Notes: generated by a model not told the origin, from the letters alone. A stretch of 64,000 bases of DNA from an uncultured Nocardiaceae bacterium (GCA_936936565.1 CAKZIX010000123.1:13798-77797); one strand, 5' to 3'; positions 53,818 through 62,403 are shown, numbered from the stretch's first letter. Program-made: numbers and translations.

Positions 53818-54510
53818 GTGACGACCAGACGCGAGGACGCCGGCGGGCCCGGGGCGCTCAGCTCGGTCGCGCAGGACTATCTCAAGGTCATCTGGACGGC
53901 TCAGGAGTGGTCGCCCGAACGGGTGTCCACCAAACTCGTCGCCGAACGGCTCGGGGTGTCGGCGTCCACGGTGTCCGAGGCGATCCGAAAGCTCGCCGAT
54001 CAGGGGCTGGTCGAGCACGCTCGCTACGGCGCGATCGCGCTCACCGAGCAGGGCCGCACCGCGGCCATCGCGATGGTGCGCCGGCATCGCCTGCTGGAAA
54101 CCTTTCTCGTGCAGGAGCTCGGCTACGGCTGGGACGAGGTGCACGACGAGGCCGAGGTGCTCGAGCACGCGGTCTCGGACCTGCTCATGTCCCGCATAGA
54201 CGCCAAACTCGGCCACCCCGAACGAGATCCGCACGGCGACCCGATCCCGTCCATCGACGGCGCGGTGCCCACGCCGCCCGCCCGGCAACTGTCGGCGTTC
54301 ACCGACGGCGAGTGCGGCCGGGTGGCCCGAATCTCCGACGCCGACCCGGCGATGCTGCGCTACTTCGACTCGGTGGGCATCGCATTGGACACCGTCGTCG
54401 AGGTCGTCGAGCGCCGCGACTTCGCGGGCACCATCGCCATCCGCATCGGCGACGGTGTCATCGATCTGGGCAACCCGGCGGCCGAGGCGATCTGGCTGAC
54501 GTCCGCCTAG
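53818..54510 (+). CDS. mntR: DtxR-family metalloregulator (MntR/SirR-like)
   Basis: 230 residues from GTG 53818-53820. The HTH is SSVAQDYLKVIWTAQEWSPE, VSTKLVAERLGVSASTVSEA. The metal-binding dimer domain has GYGWDEVHDEAEVLEHAVSD (the His and Glu ligands), and KLGHPERDPHGDPIPSIDG. The C-terminal SH3/FeoA-like domain (TIAIRIGDGVIDLGNPAAEA) is present, as in SirR Rv2788. Such proteins repress manganese or iron uptake when metal is sufficient. It is divergent from ribF and converges with the ABC-F gene with a 4-base overlap. Confidence 0.9.
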   Translation: MTTRREDAGGPGALSSVAQDYLKVIWTAQEWSPERVSTKLVAERLGVSASTVSEAIRKLADQGLVEHARYGAIALTEQGRTAAIAMVRRHRLLETFLVQELGYGWDEVHDEAEVLEHAVSDLLMSRIDAKLGHPERDPHGDPIPSIDGAVPTPPARQLSAFTDGECGRVARISDADPAMLRYFDSVGIALDTVVEVVERRDFAGTIAIRIGDGVIDLGNPAAEAIWLTSA

Positions 54511-56063
54511 CCGAGTTCTATGGTCCGGGTGATCCCGATCTCGGCCAGAAACTGCGCGTCGTGGCTTACCACGATCAGCGCGCCCCGATAACTGTGCAAT
54601 GCCTGCGTCAGGTGCGCCAGGCTCGGCAAGTCCAGGTTGTTCGTCGGCTCGTCCAGCATCAGCAGTTGCGGGGCCGGCTCGGCCAACAACAGCATGGCCA
54701 GCGCCGCCCGCAGCCGCTCCCCGCCCGACAGCGCCGCCGCCGCAACATCCGCCTCGGCGCCGCGGAACAGGAAACGCGCGAGCTGCGCCCGGATCTGTTG
54801 CGGCTGGGCGTGCGGGGCGCGGCGGGCGACGTTGTCGACCACCGAGCGGCTTTCGTCGAAGCCGTCCAGGCGTTGCGGCAGCAGCCGCCACGGCACCTTC
54901 GGCCCGTGCGCGGCGACCGCGTCGAGCAGCGTCGTCTTGCCGGACCCGTTCGGCCCGACGAGCGCGATCCGTTCGGGCCCGTCGATGCGCAACGACAGCG
55001 TGTGCCCGCCGGGCAGTGCGACATCGGCTATCTCGAGCACCTCCTGCCCGGGATGCACTGTGGTGCCCGGCAATTCGACGCGGATCTCCCGATCGTCACG
55101 CACCTGCGACGCCGCGGCATCGAGCGCGTTCTCGGCGTCGGCGACCTTCTCCCGATGGTTGTTGCGCAGTTTGCCCGCCGACACCTCGGCCGCCATCTTG
55201 CGCATCCCCATCACGATCTTGGGCTCCCGCTTCTGGTCGAACATCTTCTGGCCGTATCGCTTTCGACGCGCCAGTTTGACTTGGGTGGCAATCAACTCCC
55301 GGTTCTGTTTGCGCACATCGTTTTTCGCCTCCCGCACGGCGGCGCGCGCGGCCTCTTGCTCGGCCGCCACCACCTGCTCGTACGCGGAGTAGTTGCCGCC
55401 GAACACCCGGATCTCGCCGCGATGAATTTCCGCCGTCGAGTCCATCCGTTCCAGCAGTTCACGGTCGTGACTCACCACGACGAGGGTGCCGCCGAAGGTG
55501 GCGACCGCGTCGTAAAGCCGTTGCCGGGCAACGATGTCCAGATTGTTCGTCGGTTCGTCGAGCAACAGCACGTCGGGCGCACGCAACAACTGCGCGGTCA
55601 GCGCGAGCAATACCGTCTCGCCACCGGACAGCGTTGCCACCGTGCGGTCGAGCTGGTCCGCGCTACCCACGAGGTGGCCCAGCCCGAGCTTGCCGAGCAG
55701 CGCAAGCGCGCGCTCCTCGGTGTCCCAGCGGCCGGCGACCGTCTCGAAGTCCGCTTCGGTCCCGACGCCGGCTTCGATGCGCTGCAACGCTTTACGCACC
55801 GCATCGATGCCGAGGATCGCGGCCACCCGAGGTTCGGTCCGGATCGTGACATCCTGCGGCAGGTAGCCCAGCGAGCCGGTGACGGAGACCGAGCCGCACT
55901 CTGGCCGCAGCTGTCCGGCGAGTAGGCGCAACAGCGTGGATTTGCCGGAGCCGTTGCGCCCCACCAGCCCGGTGCGACCGCGCCCGACCATCAGACTGAT
56001 TCCGTCGAAAACCGGTTCGCCGTCCGGCCAAGTAAAAGTGAGATCGGATACGGAAATAGACAT
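54507..56063 (-). CDS. ABC-F family ATPase
   Basis: 518 residues with two ABC domains and no membrane segments. Domain 1 has Walker A LVGRNGSGKSTLLRLLAG, signature ATLSGGETVLLALTAQLL, Walker B LLLDEPTNNLDIVARQRL. A linker rich in Arg/Lys (AAREAKNDVRKQNRELIATQ-like) precedes domain 2: GPNGSGKTTLLDAV, LSGGERLRAALAMLLLAEP, LMLDEPTNNLDLPSLAHL. ABC-F proteins bind the ribosome E site; some protect against antibiotics, others aid translation. Which of these applies here is not clear. The 5' region (56064-56130) has nested inverted repeats (GAAGTG...CACTTC, GCAGC...GCTGC), reminiscent of attenuators but weak. Confidence 0.9.
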   Translation of the reverse strand: MSISVSDLTFTWPDGEPVFDGISLMVGRGRTGLVGRNGSGKSTLLRLLAGQLRPECGSVSVTGSLGYLPQDVTIRTEPRVAAILGIDAVRKALQRIEAGVGTEADFETVAGRWDTEERALALLGKLGLGHLVGSADQLDRTVATLSGGETVLLALTAQLLRAPDVLLLDEPTNNLDIVARQRLYDAVATFGGTLVVVSHDRELLERMDSTAEIHRGEIRVFGGNYSAYEQVVAAEQEAARAAVREAKNDVRKQNRELIATQVKLARRKRYGQKMFDQKREPKIVMGMRKMAAEVSAGKLRNNHREKVADAENALDAAASQVRDDREIRVELPGTTVHPGQEVLEIADVALPGGHTLSLRIDGPERIALVGPNGSGKTTLLDAVAAHGPKVPWRLLPQRLDGFDESRSVVDNVARRAPHAQPQQIRAQLARFLFRGAEADVAAAALSGGERLRAALAMLLLAEPAPQLLMLDEPTNNLDLPSLAHLTQALHSYRGALIVVSHDAQFLAEIGITRTIELG

Positions 56064-56198
56064 GCGTGCCTCCGAAGTGCAGTTCGAATGCAGCGCGCGA
56101 ATCGCGGGCTGCGCGAGCTACCACTTCAGGAAATCAACGCAAGGGCTCCGATCTATCGACTGTCGAGCAGATTATGCGGGTCCAACGAAGCCGCGCAA

Positions 56199-56252
56199 CC
56201 GAATTATTTCGGCAGGTAGACTAGACCAGACTAAGTCCGTACTCTTGCTCCT
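56199..56252. promoter_or_regulatory. likely promoter/operator of the toxin-antitoxin pair
   Basis: CCGAATTATTTCGG (56199-56212) is an inverted repeat, followed by GTAGACTAGACCAGACTAAG (about 56216-56235) with repeated AGACTA units. The stretch is AT-rich compared with its surroundings and lies just before the antitoxin ATG, as expected for autorepression. Confidence 0.5.
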
Positions 56253-56492
56253 ATGACCGCCGTGAACATTCATGAAGCCAAGACGCATCTGTCTCGGCTG
56301 CTCGAGCGCGTCGCGCAAGGTGAGCGGATCGTGATTTCGAAGGCCGGCAGACCGATAGCCGACCTGGTGCCGCACCGGCCGAATCCGGTCACCTTCGGCG
56401 GCCTCAAGGGCCAGTTGCGTTACGACGACGCCGCCTTCGACGTCGATCCGGACATTCAGGCCATGTTCTACGGCGACGATGCTGCTCGATAG
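56253..56492 (+). CDS. Phd/YefM-family antitoxin
   Basis: 79 residues. MTAVNIHEAKTHLSRLLERV, AQGERIVISKAGRPIADLVP is the classic N-terminal DNA-binding Phd/YefM fold. The C-terminal part (RYDDAAFDVDPDIQAMFYGD) is acidic and disordered, as expected for the toxin-neutralising end. It overlaps the toxin gene by 14 bases. With the toxin it forms a type II module. Confidence 0.93.
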   Translation: MTAVNIHEAKTHLSRLLERVAQGERIVISKAGRPIADLVPHRPNPVTFGGLKGQLRYDDAAFDVDPDIQAMFYGDDAAR

Positions 56493-56859
56493 CCAAACGG
56501 CGTTGTGGGTGCTCGACGACAACCCACGGCTCGGCCCCCACGCTCGGGCAGCCATCGAATCGGCGCCCGAGGTGTGGGTGTCGGCGGCCACGGTATGGGA
56601 GCTCACCATCAAGGCGATGCTCGGCAAGCTGACGGTGCCGCGGCAGTTGACGGCTCGCCTCGCGGATCAGGGACTATCGGTCCTGGACGTCCGCGGAGAG
56701 CATGCGGAAGCCCTGTTCGAATTCCCGGAACTGATCAGGCACGATCCGTTCGACCGGCTGATCGTCGCGCAGGCCGGAACCGAGCGGATTCCGCTGCTCA
56801 CCGCGGACGCGGTGCTGCTCGCGCTCGGGCGGGACTTCATCCTCGATTCGACGCGGTGA
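56479..56859 (+). CDS. VapC-type PIN-domain toxin
   Basis: 126 residues. The acidic active-site residues are visible: MLLDSQTALW (Asp4), ATVWELTIKAMLGKLTVP (Glu41) and HDPFDRLIVAQAGTERIPLL (Asp92), with TADAVLLALGRDFILD closing the fold. PIN toxins are Mg-dependent RNases that cut tRNA or rRNA and are neutralised by the overlapping antitoxin. The Phd-PIN pairing is common. The module sits between the ABC-F and truB genes in a block otherwise conserved in the order, which suggests a local insertion. Confidence 0.92.
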   Translation: MLLDSQTALWVLDDNPRLGPHARAAIESAPEVWVSAATVWELTIKAMLGKLTVPRQLTARLADQGLSVLDVRGEHAEALFEFPELIRHDPFDRLIVAQAGTERIPLLTADAVLLALGRDFILDSTR

Positions 56860-56880
56860 CGGGTTGTCCGGACGGCGCGC

Positions 56881-57750
56881 CTACAGATTGCTCGGGCGCA
56901 CCACGAACACCGAACTCGCCCGGCGCCCTTGCTCTTTCAGCAGAGCGATCGCCCGGCCGTCGGGGTCGACGGCCGCGTAGACGCCGTCGATGCCGACGGG
57001 ATCGAGCCATTTGCCCAGGCTGAGGTCGACAGCTTGGCCGGCGTCGATCGCACGCTGGGGAAAAGACAGGGCGATGGCGGCGTCGATGTCGAGGCTTACG
57101 CCGGGCGCCGCCGCCAAGTGCTCCAGCGTCACAGCATGCTTCAGCTCGAAGGGTCCGACGCGGGTGCGGCGCAGCGCGGTGAGGTGTGCACCGACCCCGA
57201 GGGCCGAGCCGACGTCGCGGGCGAGGGCGCGCACGTAGGTACCGGACGAACAGTCCACGACCACGTCGAGATCGACACCGCGGCGGGCCAGCACCTCGAA
57301 GCGCGACACGGTGACCGGTCGCGCCGGAATGTCGACCTGCTCCCCCGCCCGGGCGCGCGCGTACGCACGCTGGCCGTCGATCTTGATCGCACTCACCGTG
57401 GACGGTACCTGCATGATGTCGCCGGTCAAAGCGGCAATGGCCGAAGCTATCTCGGCATCGGTGACACCGGATGCGTCGGCCGTCGAGAGCACTTCGCCCT
57501 CGGCATCGTCGGTCGTAGTGGCCGCCCCGAGTCGAACCGTCGCGGTGTAGGCCTTGGTGGTCAGCGCCAGCAGGCCGAGCAGTTTGGTGGCGCGCTCCAC
57601 ACCGAGCACGAGCACCCCCGTCGCCATCGGGTCCAGGGTGCCGGCATGCCCTACTCTGCGGGTGCCCAACAACTTTCGGCACTTCGCGACGACGTCGTGG
57701 CTGGTGAGACCACCCGGTTTGTCGACGATGAGCAGGCCGCCGAGGTTCAT
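56881..57750 (-). CDS. truB: tRNA pseudouridine(55) synthase
   Basis: 289 residues from ATG 57748-57750, overlapping the PptT stop. The catalytic motif is GHAGTLDPMATGVLVLG with Asp; also MNLGGLLIVDKPGGLTSHDV, AYTATVRLGAATTTDDAEGE, VPSTVSAIKIDGQRAYARAR, and CSSGTYVRALARDVGSALG. It converts U55 in tRNA. The C-terminal PUA-like region is short, as in actinomycetes. It closes the pptH-pptT-truB operon. Confidence 0.96.
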   Translation of the reverse strand: MNLGGLLIVDKPGGLTSHDVVAKCRKLLGTRRVGHAGTLDPMATGVLVLGVERATKLLGLLALTTKAYTATVRLGAATTTDDAEGEVLSTADASGVTDAEIASAIAALTGDIMQVPSTVSAIKIDGQRAYARARAGEQVDIPARPVTVSRFEVLARRGVDLDVVVDCSSGTYVRALARDVGSALGVGAHLTALRRTRVGPFELKHAVTLEHLAAAPGVSLDIDAAIALSFPQRAIDAGQAVDLSLGKWLDPVGIDGVYAAVDPDGRAIALLKEQGRRASSVFVVRPSNL

Positions 57751-58403
57751 TCGGTCGCGATCGCCGTGATCACGAGGCCACGGTCGGCAAGCCACCGCCC
57801 GTCGAACGACGTCAGCGGCGGACCGGTGTGCGTGTCGCCCGGCACCAGCAGCGCGGAGTGGAAGGTGCCCGAGCTGCCCGTGGCGTCGAAGGTGAACGTC
57901 AGGTGCGCCTCCTCGAATCCCAGCCAGCGGCCGGTGAGCGGGAACCACGCCTTGTAGGTGGCCTCTTTGGCCGAGAACAGCAGCTTGTCCAGCGGCAGCT
58001 CGGATGCGGTGGCGTCGAGCCACTCCCGTTCCGGCTCCAGGCTGACATGCTCGAGCACGCCCTCCGGCAGCGGCGCCAGCGGTTCGGCGTCGATGCCGAT
58101 GGACCGGAACTGCATCGAATAGCCAAGCGCCGCACCCCGATAGCCATCGCAATGGGTGAGGCTCCCGACGACGCCGCGCGGCCAGACCGGGGCGTTCTTG
58201 TGCCCGCGCGGCACCGCCACCGGGTCCACACCCAGCTTCTCCATGGCCAGGCGCGCGCAATGACGGGCACCGATCACTTCCCGGCGGCGCTTCTCGACCG
58301 CCATCGCGACGAGCGACTCTTCGCCCGGGAAGGACGTCAATTCCGGTGGGTCGGCAAACAATTCGGCGCAGGCAACTCCTGCGGGCAGAATCTGCTCGAG
58401 CAT
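57747..58403 (-). CDS. pptT: 4'-phosphopantetheinyl transferase (Sfp/PptT type)
   Basis: 218 residues from ATG 58401-58403. Motifs are HCARLAMEKLGVDPVAVPRG, VGSLTHCDGYRGAALGY, IGIDAEPLAPLPEGV (Mg ligands) and LLFSAKEATYKAWFPLTGRW (the KEAxYK signature). It attaches phosphopantetheine to acyl and peptidyl carrier proteins, in Mycobacterium those for mycolic acids and siderophores. It overlaps pptH and truB at both ends, the same order as Rv2795c-Rv2794c-Rv2793c. Confidence 0.94.
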   Translation of the reverse strand: MLEQILPAGVACAELFADPPELTSFPGEESLVAMAVEKRRREVIGARHCARLAMEKLGVDPVAVPRGHKNAPVWPRGVVGSLTHCDGYRGAALGYSMQFRSIGIDAEPLAPLPEGVLEHVSLEPEREWLDATASELPLDKLLFSAKEATYKAWFPLTGRWLGFEEAHLTFTFDATGSSGTFHSALLVPGDTHTGPPLTSFDGRWLADRGLVITAIATE

Positions 58404-59335
58404 CAGCGACCTTCCTGGTGGCGTGCGCGCATCTGTGCGACCGCCGCCTCCATCGCGGGCGTGACCTTGAAATGTCCGCCCCACTTGTTCAACGCTCCCG
58501 GTGGGTACACCGGGACCGGAAGTATTTGGCGCAGCAGCCGTTCCGGCATGCCGCGGCGCTGCCACTCGCGCGGATAGCCGAGCGAGACCTCCTCGAAGCG
58601 CACGCCGTCGTAGTAGGTGGTGCGCGGAATGTGCAAGTGCCCGTACACCGCGCACACGACGTTGTACCGGGTGTGCCAGTCGGCGGTGGCCGTCGTGCCG
58701 CACCACAGCGAAAACTCCGGATACATCAGCACATCCGTGGGCTCGCGCACCAGCGGGAAATGATTGATCAGCACCACCGGGGTGTCCTTGGGCAGGGCGT
58801 CCAAGCGGGCCTGGGTGCTGCGCACCCGCACCTGACACCACACGTCGCGCGTGAGATAGGGCTCGCTCGACAGCAGAAACTCGTCCGTCGCAACGACATT
58901 GCGTTCCCGCGCCAGCGCCAGGCCCTCGGCCTTGGTGCTCGTGCCCGCCGGCAGGAAGGTGTAGTCGTAGAGCAGGAACATCGGAACCAGCGTCACCGCA
59001 CCGAGTTCGGCGTCGTGATACACCGGATACTCGTCTTCGGGGGTGATGACGTCCAATTCCCGGCACATCGTCACCAGGTACTCGTAGCGCGCGGCGCCGT
59101 GCATCTGCACGGGATCCTTGGCCGTGGTCCACAATTCGTGGTTGCCCGGCACCCAGATCACCTTGGCGAAGCGGCTGCGCAGCAGCTCGAGCGCCCACCG
59201 GATGTCGTCGGTCTTCTCCGACACGTCACCGGCCACGATGAGCCAGTCGTCGGGGCCCTCCGGATGGATGTCCTCGACGACGGGGCGGTTGCCCTTGTGC
59301 CCCACGTGGATGTCGCTGACGGCCAATAGCTTCAC
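58403..59335 (-). CDS. pptH: metallophosphoesterase, PptH-like (4'-phosphopantetheinyl hydrolase)
   Basis: 310 residues from GTG 59333-59335, overlapping the MATE stop as GTGA. Metal motifs are LLAVSDIHVGHKG, IVAGDVSEKTDD, VPGNHELWTTA, INHFPLVREP and VYGHLHIPRTTYYDGVRF. The gene is in the position of Rv2795c; that protein removes phosphopantetheine from carrier proteins and so opposes PptT. The specific activity here is inferred from synteny and similarity. Confidence 0.88.
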   Translation of the reverse strand: MKLLAVSDIHVGHKGNRPVVEDIHPEGPDDWLIVAGDVSEKTDDIRWALELLRSRFAKVIWVPGNHELWTTAKDPVQMHGAARYEYLVTMCRELDVITPEDEYPVYHDAELGAVTLVPMFLLYDYTFLPAGTSTKAEGLALARERNVVATDEFLLSSEPYLTRDVWCQVRVRSTQARLDALPKDTPVVLINHFPLVREPTDVLMYPEFSLWCGTTATADWHTRYNVVCAVYGHLHIPRTTYYDGVRFEEVSLGYPREWQRRGMPERLLRQILPVPVYPPGALNKWGGHFKVTPAMEAAVAQMRARHQEGR

Positions 59336-60636
59336 GATTCCACCTTTACACGCTGCCGGTCGGCACCCGTCACCAACCAATGACCCGAACGGGTGCGCGC
59401 CACCACGGACAATGCGCGCAGCACCATGAACGCGGCCAGGCCCGCCCAGATTCCGGCCAAGCCCCAGTCGAAGATCAGCGCCGCCCAGATCAGCGGCAGG
59501 AATCCAACGAGTGCGGACAGCAGCGTCGCGGTGCGCAGGAAGGCGGCGTCACCCGCTCCGATCAGCACGCCGTCGAGCGCGAACGCCACCCCACCCAACG
59601 GCAGGATCGCGACGAAGAACCACCAGGCATGGCCGGTCTCGACCAGCACCGCGGTGTCGCCGGTGAAGATCCGCGGCACCACCGCGTACCCGGCGGCGAA
59701 GACCAGTGCGAGGGCACCGCTGAACGCGGTGGACCACCACGTGATGCGCCATGCGAGGGTGCGGGCGGCGACGGTGTCCCCGGCCCCGAGCGCCGCACCG
59801 ACCAGCGACTGCGCCGCGATCGCGAGGGCATCGAGGGTGAGTGCGCTGAAGAACCACAGGTTGAGCACCATCTGGTGCGCCGCGACCGCGGCGGCACCGA
59901 AGCGCGCCGCCACCGCCGTCGCCGAGACGAAGCACACTTGGAACGCCAGGCTGCGCGCGATGAGATCGCGGCCCAACCGGAGCTGGGCCCACATGATCGA
60001 CGGCACCGGCCGCAGCGGTACCCGGCGCGCCACCAGCGCCCCGACGAACAGCACCGCCGTGATCGCTTGGCCGGCCAGGTTCGCCACCGCCGAGCCGCGC
60101 ATGCCGAGCCCGGTGCCGTGCACCAGAATTGGGCACAGCACCGCGGAAACCAGCAGTCCCGCAACGACATAGACGAGTGGGAGGACGGTGTTCTGGACGC
60201 CACGCAACCAGCCGTTGCCGGCCATCGCGATCAGCAGCAGCGGCACCCCGAACAGTCCGATCCGCAACCAGCCGACCGCGGCGTCGGCGACCTGCGGATC
60301 GTCGGCGAGCACCGAAACCACCGGTGCCGCAAGCAGTTGCATCACAACGGTGAGCGCGGCACCGACGCCGAGTGCAACCCAGGTGGCCTGCACGCCCTCA
60401 CCCACCGCGCCGCGCTCGTCGCCGGCGCCGTGCAGGCGCGCGGCCCGCGCGGTGGTGCCGTAGGACAGAAACGTCAGCTGCGTACTGACCAGCGCCAGCA
60501 CCGTGCCGCCGATCGCGAGCCCGGCCAGGGCAAGTGCGCCCAGCCGCCCGACGACCGCGAAGTCGTACAACAGATACAACGGCTCGGCAACGAGCACGCC
60601 GAAGGCAGGAAACGCTAGCCGCGCAACATCTTTCAT
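59332..60636 (-). CDS. dinF: MATE-family efflux protein (DinF-like)
   Basis: 434 residues from ATG 60634-60636. About twelve membrane segments are visible (LALAGLAIGGTVLALVSTQL, VGAALTVVMQLLAAPVVSVL, ...), with typical MATE stretches PLYLLYDFAVVGRLG and AAVAAHQMVLNLWFFSALTL. It probably exports cationic compounds in exchange for H+ or Na+. It overlaps the nrnA stop and belongs to the infB-rbfA operon, as does Rv2836c. Confidence 0.92.
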   Translation of the reverse strand: MKDVARLAFPAFGVLVAEPLYLLYDFAVVGRLGALALAGLAIGGTVLALVSTQLTFLSYGTTARAARLHGAGDERGAVGEGVQATWVALGVGAALTVVMQLLAAPVVSVLADDPQVADAAVGWLRIGLFGVPLLLIAMAGNGWLRGVQNTVLPLVYVVAGLLVSAVLCPILVHGTGLGMRGSAVANLAGQAITAVLFVGALVARRVPLRPVPSIMWAQLRLGRDLIARSLAFQVCFVSATAVAARFGAAAVAAHQMVLNLWFFSALTLDALAIAAQSLVGAALGAGDTVAARTLAWRITWWSTAFSGALALVFAAGYAVVPRIFTGDTAVLVETGHAWWFFVAILPLGGVAFALDGVLIGAGDAAFLRTATLLSALVGFLPLIWAALIFDWGLAGIWAGLAAFMVLRALSVVARTRSGHWLVTGADRQRVKVES

Positions 60637-61634
60637 CGCGCAGACGACGCGGATTGCGCCAGCACGGCAACGAGCTCGGCCACGACGTCGGAGACGTCGC
60701 CGGACGCGGTGAAGCCGGCGGCGAAACGGTGCCCGCCGCCGCCGAGCGCGGTGGCCACCGCGGACACGTCGACGACATCGTCGTCGGTGCCCCGCGAGCG
60801 CAGCGACACCGACCATTTCGCCGGTGCGAGCTCCTTGAAGACGGCGGCGACGGCGGCGTCGGCGGTGGTGCGCACGATGTCGATCACGCTCTCCACCTCT
60901 TCCGAGCGCAACCCGTGCGAATCAGCTTGCGTGACAACCGCATACACCAGCCCAGGACCCACGTCCGGCAGCAACCGCGCCGAGCCGAGGACCCGGGACA
61001 GCATCGGCAGCCACCCGAACGGATGCGTATCCAGTAGTTCCCGTGCGATCGCGGCGCCGTCGATCCCGGTGGCCAGCAGCCGCTCGGCCAACTCGTGCGT
61101 GCCCGGACGCACCCACCGGAACGAGCCGGTATCGGTGACCAGCCCCGCGTACAGGCAGTGCGCAATGTCGCGGTCGATCTCCACGCCCCAGGCGTCGAGC
61201 ACCCGCGCCACCAGCCCGGCCGTCGATTCCGCACGCACGTCGACGATGTTGACGTCGCCGAAGCGGGTGTTCGACCGGTGATGATCGAGCACCAGCGTCT
61301 GCTTGGCGCCCGCGAGCCGGTCGTTCAGCCCGCCCAGACGGCCCGCGCTACCGCAGTCGACCGTGACCAGCAGATCCACCTCGTGCCCCACCGCGTCGGC
61401 CGGAACCAGGAACTGCGTGCCCGGCAACGCCCGCATGGAGACCGGCAACTGCGCCGGCGAAGCAAACGACACCTGCACCGGGACGCCCCGGCGATCCAGC
61501 GCGATGGCCAGTGCCAAGCCACTGCCGATGGTGTCGGCGTCGGGCTGCACATGGCACAGCACCGTCACCGATTCCGCCTTGTCCAGCACCTCCACGGCGG
61601 CCTGAACACCGGTGGCGTTGTAGGTATCAGTCAT
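60633..61634 (-). CDS. nrnA: DHH/DHHA1 phosphoesterase (NrnA-like)
   Basis: 333 residues from ATG 61632-61634. The DHH domain has VLCHVQPDADTIGSGLALAI, VDLLVTVDCGSAGRLG and LVLDHHRSNTRFGDVNIVD. The DHHA1 domain ends in ALGGGGHRFAAGFTASGDVS. Such enzymes degrade nano-RNA and pAp (and in mycobacteria cyclic-dinucleotide products). The metal ligands are all in place. It overlaps rbfA by 8 bases. Confidence 0.93.
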   Translation of the reverse strand: MTDTYNATGVQAAVEVLDKAESVTVLCHVQPDADTIGSGLALAIALDRRGVPVQVSFASPAQLPVSMRALPGTQFLVPADAVGHEVDLLVTVDCGSAGRLGGLNDRLAGAKQTLVLDHHRSNTRFGDVNIVDVRAESTAGLVARVLDAWGVEIDRDIAHCLYAGLVTDTGSFRWVRPGTHELAERLLATGIDGAAIARELLDTHPFGWLPMLSRVLGSARLLPDVGPGLVYAVVTQADSHGLRSEEVESVIDIVRTTADAAVAAVFKELAPAKWSVSLRSRGTDDDVVDVSAVATALGGGGHRFAAGFTASGDVSDVVAELVAVLAQSASSAR

Positions 61635-62100
61635 CTTCGTCGCGTGGCGTGTCAGGGGCGAGCGAAGCGACGGGGACCGTCTTGTACGGGTCCGCCTCCC
61701 CCGCCGGGGACGCGTTGGCGGCCGCCCGGGACAGCGCCTCGTCGGAAGCGCGTACCTTCGCCAGCAGTTCTTCCATGTGCCGCGCCGAATCCGGGACCGT
61801 GTCTTCCACGAACTGCAGCGACGGGGTGAACCGCACCCCGGTACCGGCGCCGACCTTGGTGCGCAGCACGCCCTTCGCCTTGTTCAGCGCGGCGGCCGCG
61901 CCCGCCGAATCGGGCTCGGACTTCAGATCCTCGCCCATCACCGTGTAGTACACCGTCGCCTCGCGCAGGTCACCGGTCACCTTGGCGTCGGTGACCGTGA
62001 CGAAGCGCAGCCGCGGGTCCTTGATCTCGTGCTCGATGGCGGTCGCGACGATCGCCGCGATCCGCTTGGCGAGCCGCCGAGCCCTCGCCTGATCCGTCAT
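61627..62100 (-). CDS. rbfA: ribosome-binding factor A
   Basis: 157 residues from ATG 62098-62100. The KH-like core is RARRLAKRIAAIVATAIEHE, DPRLRFVTVTDAKVTGDLRE, ATVYYTVMGE and VRFTPSLQFVEDTVPDSARH. It matures the 16S 5' end in 30S assembly. The C-terminal tail after the core (ASPAGEADPYKTVPVASLAP) is partly encoded by the dispersed repeat at 61655-61674. Confidence 0.95.
   Translation of the reverse strand: MTDQARARRLAKRIAAIVATAIEHEIKDPRLRFVTVTDAKVTGDLREATVYYTVMGEDLKSEPDSAGAAAALNKAKGVLRTKVGAGTGVRFTPSLQFVEDTVPDSARHMEELLAKVRASDEALSRAAANASPAGEADPYKTVPVASLAPDTPRDEDD
61655..61674 (+). repeat. dispersed 20-bp repeat inside rbfA
   Basis: GGGGCGAGCGAAGCGACGGG differs by one base from the copy in dapA (31501-31520, opposite strand). 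It lies in the coding tail of rbfA. Confidence 0.7.
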
Positions 62101-62103
62101 GTG

Positions 62104-62394
62104 TCAGTCCTCTGGTCCATAGATCCGCCGCCGCACGGACAGCAGTTGCAACTCGGGGCGCGCGGCCACATGCCGTTCGCAGCGGTCGAGCACCTCGGTG
62201 AGGTGACTCATGCCGGAACTGACCAGCGCCACACCGATGAGCGAACGCCGGTACATGTCGTGCTCGCCCGTCTCCGCGGCCGAAACGCCGAAGCGTTGCA
62301 ACTCCGCGACGATGGGTTTGACGTACTTGCGCTTCTCCTTCAGCGAATGCACGTCACCCAACAAGATGTCGAGCTCGAGCGCCCCGAGATACAA
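62104..62394 (-). CDS. ylxP: DUF503 (YlxP-like) protein
   Basis: 96 residues, start TTG 62392-62394 with AGGAGG six bases upstream. The sequence MYLGALELDILLGDVHSLKE, KRKYVKPIVAELQRFGVSAA and ETGEHDMYRRSLIGVALVSS is the DUF503 family. It is always found between infB and rbfA in many Gram-positive bacteria and may act in ribosome assembly. It follows infB by nine bases. Confidence 0.9.
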   Translation of the reverse strand: MYLGALELDILLGDVHSLKEKRKYVKPIVAELQRFGVSAAETGEHDMYRRSLIGVALVSSGMSHLTEVLDRCERHVAARPELQLLSVRRRIYGPED

Positions 62395-62403
62395 CGTTGC
62401 CTC

